The position numbers were made by a program, and so were the translations under genes. From the NCBI RefSeq assembly GCF_001307035.1, contig NZ_LKIU01000006.1, forward strand, positions 26,813 through 90,812: a stretch of DNA of 64,000 nt, read 5' to 3'. The notes under the pieces were generated by a model. That model was not told where the DNA came from, made no database searches, and saw only the letters and a list, made by a program, of their open reading frames with translations. Shown piece by piece: positions 33,979 to 41,987 of the stretch (positions within the stretch are counted from its first letter, which is position 1; every line of letters starts with the position of its first letter). This stretch comes from Arthrobacter sp. Edens01 (GTDB taxonomy: Bacteria; Actinomycetota; Actinomycetes; Actinomycetales; Micrococcaceae).

Positions 33979-35697
33979 ATGGCCACTTTCCAGACGATTA
34001 ATGCCGGCGGGATGCCGATCACGGTCCAGAAGGACCTGCGCGTTCCCATGCGCGACGGCGTCGAACTCGCTGCTGACGCCTATCAGGGGGCAGCGGACAA
34101 ACCCCGTCCGGCGCTGGTGGCGCTGAGCCCGTACGGCAAGGAACTGCAGGCCATGGCGCTGACCATGCCGCCGCAGCGCCGCCCGAGCCCCATGTGGGAC
34201 GGATGCATCGAGGCCGGGGACATAGCGCGGATCGTGAAGGAGGACTACGTCCACGTCATTGGTGACCTGCGCGGTTCCGGGGACTCGGGCGGCGAACACA
34301 TCGGCAACTACAACGCCGGCGGAGTCTCCCTTGGGCAGGACGCCTACGACTTCATCGAATGGGTGGCTGCTCAGCCCTGGTGCGACGGCAACGTGGGCAT
34401 GGTCGGCATTTCCTACTTCGGCTCCATGCAGGTGCTCGCCGCCGCTGAACGCCCGCCGCACCTGAAGGCCATCTTCGTCTCCGGCGGCCACTACGACTTC
34501 TACGAGACCACCTACCACGGCGGTGTCATGTGGTTTATGCCCCGTGCTGCCAGGGAAGGCCGCGGCGGCGACTCCGGCTGGGCGTTCACGGACAGGGTTA
34601 AGTCCCGGATGGTGGAGAAGCACTCACCAGAGGAACTGAAGAAGCTGGTCGCGGAGCGGCTCACTGATCCGGACATCGCGGCTTGGCCCAACCTGGTCCA
34701 CGTCCTGAACTACCCCACGAACCACGAGGCCTGGTTCGACATTGTGATGAACGACGTCGACGGCGAGTGGTACGAGGAACGCAACCCGATCACGCTGGCC
34801 CCCAATATCGACATCCCGGTCTGGCTGCAGCTGGACCAGGGCCGCGGCTGGACGCTGGACGGCACGATTGAGCTGTTCAATGCGCTGAAGGGTCCGAAGA
34901 AACTGGACATTGGGCCGTACCCGCCGATGCAGTCCCGGCCTTTCGTCGAAGAGCACGACAAGATGTTCCGCTGGTACGACTACTGGATCAAGGGCATCGA
35001 CAACGGGGTCATGGACGAGCCCGCCGTGAGCGTGTTTGTTGAAGGTTCCCGGGAGGTCGTCACGGCTGATGCCTGGCCGCCGAAGGACGTGGAGTACAAG
35101 CCGCTGTACCTGCGCACCCGCCGCAAGCTCTCCGCCGAACCCGAGCTGATGGGGACGGAGTACGCCGCGCCGGACGGTTTCTACCAGGCGCCGCTGACCG
35201 TGACGGACAAGGTGGAAATCCTGTCCTGGAGCACGGACGTGTTCGAGTCGCCGACGGAAATGATCGGAACCGGAGCAGCGCACCTGTTCGTGGAGATTGA
35301 CCAGCCGGACACCAACTTCATTCTCCGGCTCTGGGATGCGGCGCCCAACGGCAAACGGCAGCTGATCACCACCGGTTACCTGAAGGCGTCCCACAGGGAG
35401 CTGGACGAAGAACGCACCAGCGAGGGCAATCCGTACCACCCGCACACCCGCGCCGTTCCCGTGGAACCGGGAACGGTCCAGGAGTACGTGGTGCGGCTCT
35501 ACCCGTTCGCGAACACGTTCCTTCCGGGCCACAAACTCGTGGCCGAGCTCTCCAACAATGAGCCGCTGGCCGATGAGCACAACGCGCTGCTTCCCCCGGA
35601 TGCTTTCCACCTGCCGGTCGGCCGTCCGGTGACGCACAAGGTCTACCGCGACGCCGGGCACCCTTCCCGGCTGCTGCTTCCGTTCACGGTGTCCTAA
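33979..35697 (+). CDS. CocE/NonD family hydrolase (X-Pro dipeptidyl-peptidase fold)
   Basis: 572 aa. Nucleophile S145 in MVGISYFGSMQ; DLRGSGDSGGEH upstream forms part of the oxyanion region; the C-terminal jelly-roll domain starts near residue 400. The family includes cocaine esterase, nonactin hydrolase and aminopeptidases, which cut esters or amides of bulky acids. Last gene of the plus arm, 25 nt after the MBL gene, and followed by the copy B palindrome. Confidence 0.9.
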   Translation: MATFQTINAGGMPITVQKDLRVPMRDGVELAADAYQGAADKPRPALVALSPYGKELQAMALTMPPQRRPSPMWDGCIEAGDIARIVKEDYVHVIGDLRGSGDSGGEHIGNYNAGGVSLGQDAYDFIEWVAAQPWCDGNVGMVGISYFGSMQVLAAAERPPHLKAIFVSGGHYDFYETTYHGGVMWFMPRAAREGRGGDSGWAFTDRVKSRMVEKHSPEELKKLVAERLTDPDIAAWPNLVHVLNYPTNHEAWFDIVMNDVDGEWYEERNPITLAPNIDIPVWLQLDQGRGWTLDGTIELFNALKGPKKLDIGPYPPMQSRPFVEEHDKMFRWYDYWIKGIDNGVMDEPAVSVFVEGSREVVTADAWPPKDVEYKPLYLRTRRKLSAEPELMGTEYAAPDGFYQAPLTVTDKVEILSWSTDVFESPTEMIGTGAAHLFVEIDQPDTNFILRLWDAAPNGKRQLITTGYLKASHRELDEERTSEGNPYHPHTRAVPVEPGTVQEYVVRLYPFANTFLPGHKLVAELSNNEPLADEHNALLPPDAFHLPVGRPVTHKVYRDAGHPSRLLLPFTVS

Positions 35698-35723
35698 CCG
35701 GCGACCCGTCCTCCTCCCTCGCC

Positions 35724-35777
35724 GAGATCGCAGAAACTGCCCGTATGAGCGCTCATACGGGCAGTTTCTGTCATCTC
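35724..35777. repeat. 54-nt palindromic repeat, copy B (terminator-like)
   Basis: Identical over 54 nt to copy A. The perfect 40-bp centre is 35731-35770. It lies between convergent genes; the stop codon of the TetR gene on the minus strand overlaps its last two bases. Confidence 0.85.
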
Positions 35778-36351
35778 ACGGGGAATAGGAGGCCGCAGCG
35801 GCCGTTGCCACGCGGCGCCCGGCAGCGATCGGGTCCGCCGGGTATCCGCGCAGGTAAGCGGTGAGGGCTCCGTTGTAGGCCAGTACGACGTCGTCAGCGA
35901 GCTCTGCGGCTCGGTTCCCAGCCAGCGGCTTGGCAAAGTGGCTCAGCCGTTCGGTCAGCAGCGCCGTGTCCGCGGCGAGGACGTCGGAGATTTCATCCCC
36001 GGCATCGGGCATTTCGGTGGCAGTGGCGAGGAATGCGCACCAGCGGGCCGCCGGCTGCCGGGCCCGGAATGCCCCCAGGGCATCGAAGACGGCCAGCAGG
36101 CGGTCCAGGTCGCTGCCGGCGTTGACCACGCACTCGTCCCAGACGGACTGCCATTCGGCGAGGCGGATGCGCAGGGCCTCTGCCACGAGTCCGTCCTTGC
36201 TGCCGAAGTGGGAATAGAGGCTGGCCGCGGACACCTTCGCGGTGCGCAGCACCTCGTCCACTCCGGTGGCGCGGATGCCGCGGTGGAAGAACACTTCTTC
36301 GGCAGCGGCGAGCAGCCGCCCGCGGGCCGGGAGTTTCGCTCCGGTGGTCAT
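35776..36351 (-). CDS. TetR family transcriptional regulator
   Basis: 191 aa with HTH ARGRLLAAAEEVFFHRGIRATGVDEVLRTAKVSAASLYSHFGSKDGLV (quoted in parts) at the N-terminus. The ligand-binding half is of the TetR_C type with a cysteine in ARWCAFLATATEMP. Divergent from the YbfB/YjiJ-type MFS gene with 85 nt between starts, the usual arrangement for a local repressor of an efflux pump. Confidence 0.88.
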   Translation of the reverse strand: MTTGAKLPARGRLLAAAEEVFFHRGIRATGVDEVLRTAKVSAASLYSHFGSKDGLVAEALRIRLAEWQSVWDECVVNAGSDLDRLLAVFDALGAFRARQPAARWCAFLATATEMPDAGDEISDVLAADTALLTERLSHFAKPLAGNRAAELADDVVLAYNGALTAYLRGYPADPIAAGRRVATAAAASYSP

Positions 36352-36401
36352 GGGCCAACTCTAGCCAGCCTTGATCCATAACGGTAGTTCTGCTCTACTG
36401 T

Positions 36402-36411
36402 AACGATCGTT
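36402..36411. promoter_or_regulatory. Candidate TetR operator in the divergent promoter
   Basis: Perfect palindrome AACGATCGTT midway between the two start codons, next to TACTGT at 36396-36401 that could be a -10 box. Position favours autoregulation and control of the MFS gene. Not proved. Confidence 0.45.
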
Positions 36412-36436
36412 CTGGTTGCGAAGGAGGGAGTCCGCC

Positions 36437-37600
36437 ATGCAGGTGAAGCTGGTGGCCAGCGGACTGGCCCTGATCGCCGCGACCTACGGGCTGGCCCGGT
36501 TCGGCTACGGCCTGTTCCTGCCCCGTTTCGCCGAAGCCTTCGACATGGGTCCCGGCCTGTCCGGAGCGATCCAGGCGGGGAGTTTCCTCTCCTACTGCCT
36601 CACGGCGCTGCTGGCGGCCCGGCTGGGATCCAGACCGCGCCTGGTGGTCGGCCTCGCCGGTACTGCAGCAGCCCTGGGGTCTGCCGGAGTCGCCGCGGCT
36701 CCCAATGCCGGGCTCCTTGCTGCCGCCGTCGTTATGGCGGGCGCAGGCGCCGGATTTGCTACACCCGGCCTGGTCAGTCTGATCGAGCGCAATGTGAAGC
36801 CGGACCGGCAGGAGAATGCACAAACCATCGTTAATTCCGGCACGGGCGCCGGTCTCGTAGCCGCGGGGGTGCTGTTGGTCCTCGTCGCGGGCCAGTGGAG
36901 GCTCGGCTGGGCGGTAATTGCCGGCGTCGTGGTTCTGGCCACCGTCGCCACGCTGCGTTCCGACCGGCGCAGGGACGGGCAGAGTCCAGCCGGCACCAAA
37001 CAGAACCCGGGCTGGAAAAACCTGGCAGCGCTGGCCCGGCCGCTGGCAGCCGCGGCCCTGGCAGGTGCGTCAAGTGGCGCAGTCTGGACCTTCGGCCGGA
37101 CTGTTCTGGCGGAAGGAAGAGAGACTGAGCTTTACTCCATCGGTGCGTGGATGGTTCTCGGAGCCTTTGGGGTGCTCGGGGCAGGAGCAGGAAGAATCGT
37201 ACAGGCGTGGAGCCTGCGCACGGCATGGACGGTGACCACCCTCCCGATGGCCGGAGCAACCATGCTGATGGGTGCATTTCCCGGGACAGCGGCGGCCGCC
37301 TACGCTGCCGCGGCGCTGTTCGGAGCCAGCTACATTGCGATGAGCGGGGTGCTGATCGTGTGGGCCGTCCGGATTGTGCCGGAGCAGGCCTCCGCCGGAA
37401 CGGTTGCCCTCTTTATTGCGCTCGCCGTGGGCCAGGCCGCCGGATCAGTCGGCCTTGGGGCCGTGCTCGCGCCGGATGCGCCGGTGGGAGCCTTCAGCCT
37501 CGCCGCCGCCGTCGGGGTTCTTGCCGTCTTCCCCGCCTGGATCCGTGGACGCGCCGCTCCCAAACATTCGGACGACACCGTCTCCATTCCATCGAGATGA
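36437..37600 (+). CDS. YbfB/YjiJ family MFS transporter
   Basis: 387 aa, about 12 transmembrane helices. The opening ATYGLARFGYGLFLPRF is characteristic of YbfB/YjiJ. ATG chosen because AAGGAGGGAG precedes it; an in-frame start 21 nt upstream has no SD. Substrate unknown; regulation by the divergent TetR protein is likely. The stop codon lies inside the left arm of the degenerate palindrome copy C. Confidence 0.87.
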   Translation: MQVKLVASGLALIAATYGLARFGYGLFLPRFAEAFDMGPGLSGAIQAGSFLSYCLTALLAARLGSRPRLVVGLAGTAAALGSAGVAAAPNAGLLAAAVVMAGAGAGFATPGLVSLIERNVKPDRQENAQTIVNSGTGAGLVAAGVLLVLVAGQWRLGWAVIAGVVVLATVATLRSDRRRDGQSPAGTKQNPGWKNLAALARPLAAAALAGASSGAVWTFGRTVLAEGRETELYSIGAWMVLGAFGVLGAGAGRIVQAWSLRTAWTVTTLPMAGATMLMGAFPGTAAAAYAAAALFGASYIAMSGVLIVWAVRIVPEQASAGTVALFIALAVGQAAGSVGLGAVLAPDAPVGAFSLAAAVGVLAVFPAWIRGRAAPKHSDDTVSIPSR

Positions 37601-37650
37601 CAGAAACTGTCCGATACCGCGCTGATACGGGCAGTTTCTGTCATCTCGAT
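37591..37650. repeat. Degenerate copy C of the palindromic repeat
   Basis: 60-nt inverted repeat; the outer 19 bp (ATCGAGATGACAGAAACTG and complement) are perfect and the centre has five mismatches. The right half matches copies A and B closely (ATACGGGCAGTTTCTGTCAT), the left half has diverged. It overlaps the upstream MFS stop and lies before a second MFS gene in tandem. Confidence 0.8.
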
Positions 37651-37737
37651 GAGGCGGTTTTGGTCCGGCCACAGCATTACTCGTAGCGTTGTCCTGCGGA
37701 TACACGGGGCTGGTCCTCGGGAGAGGACACCGAAGAT

Positions 37738-38970
37738 ATGGGCAACACCGCCATCCAGCTTCAGGCACCGGAGCTCACAGCACCGCCGAAAGCACCAACC
37801 CGGCGCAGCGCCGGCATGCTGCTGGCCGTCTGCATTGTGCTGATCGGCCTGAACCTGCGCACCGTCTTTTCAAGCTTCTCTGCGATTCTCCCGGAGATCA
37901 CCGACGCCTCCGGTATGCCGCCGGTCCTGGTGACCGTCCTGACCACGGGCCCGGTGCTGCTCCTGGGACTCGTAGCTCCGGCTGCGCCTGCCTTTGCCCG
38001 CAGAATCGGCATTGAACGCACGATCCTCGCGGCGATGGCCGTGCTCACCGCCGGACTCGCGGTCCGGGGAACCGGTGACTTTGCCGCCATGATTGCCGGG
38101 ACTGTTGCTGCCGGGGCGGGGATCGGCGTCGTCAACGTCCTGCTGCCAACCCTCGTGAAGCGCGACTTCCAGCATCGCCTGGGCCTGATGAGCGGGCTCT
38201 ATACGGGATCCATCTGCGCCGCGGCCGCACTCGGTGCGGGATTCACCCATCCGCTGCTGCAGGCGACCGGTTCCTGGCAGGAGGCCCTCGCTTTCTGGAC
38301 CCTGCCGGCGGCACTGGTCGTCCTGCTCTTCGCGCCGCTGGCGCTGCGGCGCGGCCGGACTCCCGCGGACAGGAACGCCGACGCCGGCCCTTCGGTCTGG
38401 CGTTCGCCGCTGGCCTGGCAGATCACCGGTTTTATGGCCCTGCAGGCGATGATGTCCTTCAGCGTTTTCGCGTGGCTGGCACCGATTCTCCGCGACCGCG
38501 GGATTGACGGCGGAACCGCAGGCTATGTGGTCGCCGGATCGATTGTGGTGCAGGTCCTCGGGTCCTTCCTCGCCCCGCCGCTGGCGGCCCGGCTGCGCAG
38601 CCAGGGCTGGCTGAACGCATCAATCGCACTTCTCACGGGCGCCGGATTCGCACTCACCATCCTGGGCCCGCTGGACCTCGTCTGGCTCTGGGCCGTGATG
38701 CTCGGCGTGGGGCAGGGCAGCCTGACGGCCCTGGCACTGACGATGATCGTGCTGCGCACCCGCAACGCCGGAACCGCCGCCCGGGTCTCCGGGATGATGC
38801 AGTGCGTCGGCTACGGAGTCGGGTCTTCAGGCACCCTGCTCGTGGGCGTGCTGCACACGTCAACAGGTTCCTTCACTCCCGCAGCGGTGATGTTCCTGGT
38901 GATCGGAACCGCCGCGGCGGGAATGGGACTGCTGGCCGGCCGCGCCCGCTTTGTTGGCGATCCCCGCTGA
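37738..38970 (+). CDS. CynX/NimT family MFS transporter
   Basis: 410 aa, about 12 transmembrane helices. The segment IGLNLRTVFSSFSAILPEI at residues 41-60 is typical of CynX/NimT proteins, whose known members move cyanate or export 2-nitroimidazole. No cyanase gene is near, so cyanate transport is not supported. SD GAGAGGA before the ATG. It ends two bases from the convergent lactonase gene. Confidence 0.87.
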   Translation: MGNTAIQLQAPELTAPPKAPTRRSAGMLLAVCIVLIGLNLRTVFSSFSAILPEITDASGMPPVLVTVLTTGPVLLLGLVAPAAPAFARRIGIERTILAAMAVLTAGLAVRGTGDFAAMIAGTVAAGAGIGVVNVLLPTLVKRDFQHRLGLMSGLYTGSICAAAALGAGFTHPLLQATGSWQEALAFWTLPAALVVLLFAPLALRRGRTPADRNADAGPSVWRSPLAWQITGFMALQAMMSFSVFAWLAPILRDRGIDGGTAGYVVAGSIVVQVLGSFLAPPLAARLRSQGWLNASIALLTGAGFALTILGPLDLVWLWAVMLGVGQGSLTALALTMIVLRTRNAGTAARVSGMMQCVGYGVGSSGTLLVGVLHTSTGSFTPAAVMFLVIGTAAAGMGLLAGRARFVGDPR

Positions 38971-38972
38971 GA

Positions 38973-39785
38973 CTAGCCCAGCACCTCTGACAAGGGAGCG
39001 GTAAGGGTGTAACCGTCAAGCCGGCCGGGATCGGAAAGCCCCGTGGCGGCGCTGGTGACCAGTACCAGTTCCCCGGTCACCAGCACGCTGGTGGGCTGAC
39101 GAACCGGCACCGGCACGGAGGTCAGCCGTTCGCCGTCTTCGGAGTACACGTCCAGCCGGGAGGCACCCCAGACCGCGCTCCAGATTCGTCCGTCAGGGTC
39201 CACGTGCATGCCGTCCGGGTTTTCTTCCGGCACCCGGGCGAACTCCTCCACTGACCCGGGGTCCGCCGTCGTCGTGCGGAGGATCCTGCCGCGGTCGGTG
39301 TCCGAAATCAGCACGCTGTGCCCGTCAGGCAGGAATACCGGCCCGTTGGGAATGGGAATGCCGCTCCGCAGGCGCACGACGCCGCCGCTCTCCGGGTCCC
39401 AGCGCCACACCGCGCCGTCGGGCTCCGAGCCGTCGTGCACCATGGTTCCGAACCACAACGAGCCGTCCGGTGCGAAGGCTCCGTCATTGATGCGGTAGCG
39501 CTCCGGGTCCAGGCCTGTGTCAGCCAGCTGAACCGCACCGCCGTCCGGCAGGAGTTCCACCACGCCGGTTCCGGCTGCGGCAATCAGACGGCCAGTGCGG
39601 TCCTCCTCGGCAAAGCCCAGGGGCCGGTCCAGGGAATGGGTGAGCGACGGACTTCGGCCGGGGAACCATACGTACATTTCGCCCCGGACAAGGTCAACCC
39701 ACCGGGCGCCGTCCGCCGTTCGACGCAGCCCCTCACCGAGTTCGTGGGCGTGCGTACTGACCGGAGTCCAGTTTGCGTTCTTCAT
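38973..39785 (-). CDS. SMP-30/gluconolactonase family protein
   Basis: 270 aa six-bladed beta-propeller. Metal-site motifs are seen in YRINDGAFAPDGSLWFGTM (the N-D-G segment) and HVDPDGRIWSAVWG (an aspartate ligand). Members hydrolyse sugar lactones. The next aspartate ligand near SDTDRGRI is also present. Convergent with the CynX gene; single-gene transcript. Sugar context within 5 kb is absent, so substrate is open. Confidence 0.87.
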   Translation of the reverse strand: MKNANWTPVSTHAHELGEGLRRTADGARWVDLVRGEMYVWFPGRSPSLTHSLDRPLGFAEEDRTGRLIAAAGTGVVELLPDGGAVQLADTGLDPERYRINDGAFAPDGSLWFGTMVHDGSEPDGAVWRWDPESGGVVRLRSGIPIPNGPVFLPDGHSVLISDTDRGRILRTTTADPGSVEEFARVPEENPDGMHVDPDGRIWSAVWGASRLDVYSEDGERLTSVPVPVRQPTSVLVTGELVLVTSAATGLSDPGRLDGYTLTAPLSEVLG

Positions 39786-39953
39786 GCCTGCCTTCCAATG
39801 GGTGACCGTGGAAGTAATCTATCGGACGGCCTGTGCCGTCCGAGCCTCCGGGTGTTAGTCTCATCACTGCGAAGGCGGGCACCGCAGGTGCTAACTACCT
39901 GGCATTCTCCCGGCCGGAGAGACCGCCGGGACGTTGGACGCAGGGGCTTACCC

Positions 39954-40424
39954 ATGAGCACAGATGCCGCATACCTTTCCCAGGCCGTTGAACTGGCCAC
40001 CGCCAACGTAGCTGACAACGGGGGACCGTTCGGAGCGGTGATCGTTACTGCCGACGGCCAGGTGTTCGAGGGCGTCAACCGCGTCACGGCGAACAACGAT
40101 CCCACCGCACACGCCGAAGTGACGGCAATCCGCAACGCCTGTGCCGCACTGGAAACCTTTGACCTCAGCGGTGCAGTTCTCTACAGCAGCTGCGAGCCCT
40201 GCCCCATGTGCCTGGCGTCCGCGCTCTGGGCGCGCATTGGCCGGGTGGTGTTCGCTGCAGACCGGCACGACGCCGCTGCGGCGGGATTCGACGACGCCGC
40301 CTTCTACGAGTACTTCGATACCCCCGTGGAAGAGCGGTTTATGCCGGTGGCTCAGCTGGCCGGCGATTCACGCAACGCACCGTTTGAAGCGTGGAACGCC
40401 TCGGTTTCCCGCATCGACTACTAG
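39954..40424 (+). CDS. Nucleoside/guanine deaminase (cytidine deaminase fold)
   Basis: 156 aa. Zinc site: H and catalytic E in PTAHAEVTAIR, cysteines in SSCEPCPMCLASALWARIG. This pattern is shared by guanine deaminase GuaD and the tRNA adenosine deaminase TadA; the C-terminal DRHDAAAAGFDDAAFYEYF favours a guanine deaminase-like enzyme. Start is the ATG after the leader; a much longer upstream frame overlaps the lactonase gene and is not real. The 168-nt leader can form GC-rich hairpins (TCTCC/GGAGA at 39906-39920). Confidence 0.85.
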   Translation: MSTDAAYLSQAVELATANVADNGGPFGAVIVTADGQVFEGVNRVTANNDPTAHAEVTAIRNACAALETFDLSGAVLYSSCEPCPMCLASALWARIGRVVFAADRHDAAAAGFDDAAFYEYFDTPVEERFMPVAQLAGDSRNAPFEAWNASVSRIDY

Positions 40425-40498
40425 CCATCTGGGCTTTCCACGCACGGTCATGGGGGTAAGGGGTCCCGGCCGGACTGCGGCACCCGTATGCTCCGGGA

Positions 40499-41320
40499 AT
40501 GGACCCGGTTCGTGTCTGTCTGTGGATTTTCGTGGCGACAACGGCCGCCACCTGGATCCTGTCCCTGATCACACGCGAGTACTCCTGGACTGACCGGATC
40601 TGGTCCGTCACCCCGGTGGCTTACGTGTGGGTTTTCGCCGCGGCGTCGGACTTCGAATCCCGGCTGGTGCTGATGGCCGTCCTGGTAACCCTCTGGGGCG
40701 CCCGGCTGACGTTCAACTTTGCCCGCAAGGGCGGCTACGCGCCCGGCGGGGAGGATTACCGGTGGGGGATCCTTCGCAAGCGGCTGCGGCCGTGGCAGTT
40801 CCAGGTTTTCAACTTTGCGTTTATCAGCCTCTACCAGAACCTGATCATCTGGCTCATCACTCTTCCCGCACTTACGGTGTTCCAGCACCCCCGGGCGCTG
40901 GGTCCCTTGGACTGGGTGCTCGCAGCCTTATTCCTGGCCGCGCTGGCCGGAGAGACTGCCGCGGACCAGCAGCAGTGGAACTACCAGGTGTGGAAGAAGA
41001 TGCAGCGCATGGCCGGACAGGACACCGGGGCCGGTTTTGTGCAAACCGGGCTGTTCCGCTATTCCAGGCATCCGAACTTCTTCTTCGAGCAGGCCCAGTG
41101 GTGGCTCTTCTACGGTTTTGCAGTGGTGGCCTCGGGAACCTGGCTGCACTGGACGCTTGCGGGACCTTTGCTGCTGACCCTGCTTTTCGCCGGGTCCACA
41201 GTGTTCACGGAGAGTATTTCAGCTGGCCGGTATCCGGCCTACCGGCAGTACCAGCGCCGCACTTCGCCGGTCATACCGCTGCCGCAGCGGGGCCGCTCCC
41301 GTCCCCTTGAGGCAGGCTGA
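40499..41320 (+). CDS. DUF1295 family membrane protein (steroid 5-alpha-reductase-like)
   Basis: 273 aa with about seven transmembrane helices. The C-terminal motif LFRYSRHPNFFFEQAQWW and SAGRYPAYRQYQRRTSPVIP is the DUF1295/steroid 5-alpha-reductase signature, also seen in isoprenylcysteine methyltransferase relatives. The actual reaction is unknown. ATG start without a clear SD. Convergent with the acetyltransferase gene. Confidence 0.85.
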   Translation: MDPVRVCLWIFVATTAATWILSLITREYSWTDRIWSVTPVAYVWVFAAASDFESRLVLMAVLVTLWGARLTFNFARKGGYAPGGEDYRWGILRKRLRPWQFQVFNFAFISLYQNLIIWLITLPALTVFQHPRALGPLDWVLAALFLAALAGETAADQQQWNYQVWKKMQRMAGQDTGAGFVQTGLFRYSRHPNFFFEQAQWWLFYGFAVVASGTWLHWTLAGPLLLTLLFAGSTVFTESISAGRYPAYRQYQRRTSPVIPLPQRGRSRPLEAG

Positions 41321-41332
41321 GGGAACTGTGGC

Positions 41333-41857
41333 CTAGGGGCCTTCCACTCTGAAGGAAGCGCTAAGCTCGGTCGCCCGCACTCCCGGCTCAATCACCTTGG
41401 CGAAACAGGTGGAGTGGGGAAGGTCTGTGTAGGGCCCGAAGTTCGGCACCTGGTTGTAGCCCGCCTGCGCGTAAAACCGCTTCCCGTCGGACTGGGCTGA
41501 GCCCGCCTCCGCGGTAACCGCGCCGTACCCTGCGGCGCGGGCCCGGAATTCCAGCGAAGAAAGGATCGCCGTGGCCACACCTGAGCCGCGGGCGTAGGGC
41601 AGCACGTAGATGCGTTTGATTTCGGCGGTGGAAGGGTCCAGCCGCCGCAGCCCCCCACAGCCCAGCGGCTGTCCCGAGCTGCGTTCATAGGCGATCACGA
41701 AGACAGCAGTGTCCGCTTCGGTAGGCGGAGAAGGGTCGTGGTCCGGGCGCCCGTAGCGGGAATCCAGTTCGGCCTGCTGGGCCCTCCGCAGATCAGCGCC
41801 CACCGGGTTGGACCAGGGCACCTCACGGATGGAAAGGTTCGGGGGAAGCGGGAACAC
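41333..41857 (-). CDS. GNAT family N-acetyltransferase
   Basis: 174 aa. Acetyl-CoA binding motif A: IKRIYVLPYARGSGVATAILSSLE with R-x-x-G-x-A in YARGSGVA. GTG start with AGGAGG 9 bases upstream. Acceptor substrate unknown. It is divergent from rlmN with 130 nt between starts. Confidence 0.87.
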   Translation of the reverse strand: MFPLPPNLSIREVPWSNPVGADLRRAQQAELDSRYGRPDHDPSPPTEADTAVFVIAYERSSGQPLGCGGLRRLDPSTAEIKRIYVLPYARGSGVATAILSSLEFRARAAGYGAVTAEAGSAQSDGKRFYAQAGYNQVPNFGPYTDLPHSTCFAKVIEPGVRATELSASFRVEGP

Positions 41858-41987
41858 ATGAACCTCCTGGGCCTGCGGGACTGGTTCACCTCAATCTACG
41901 AAGGCCGGATTTCCGCCGTGTTTCCGCTGTGTGAGAACTGGGCTAAGCCAAATACACGATTCGCCAAGGCATGCAAAAATGGAAGAG

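Noticed and set aside
39850-39953. Guanidine, purine or SAM riboswitch before the deaminase
   Set aside because: I compared the leader by eye with consensus cores I remember and found no convincing match.
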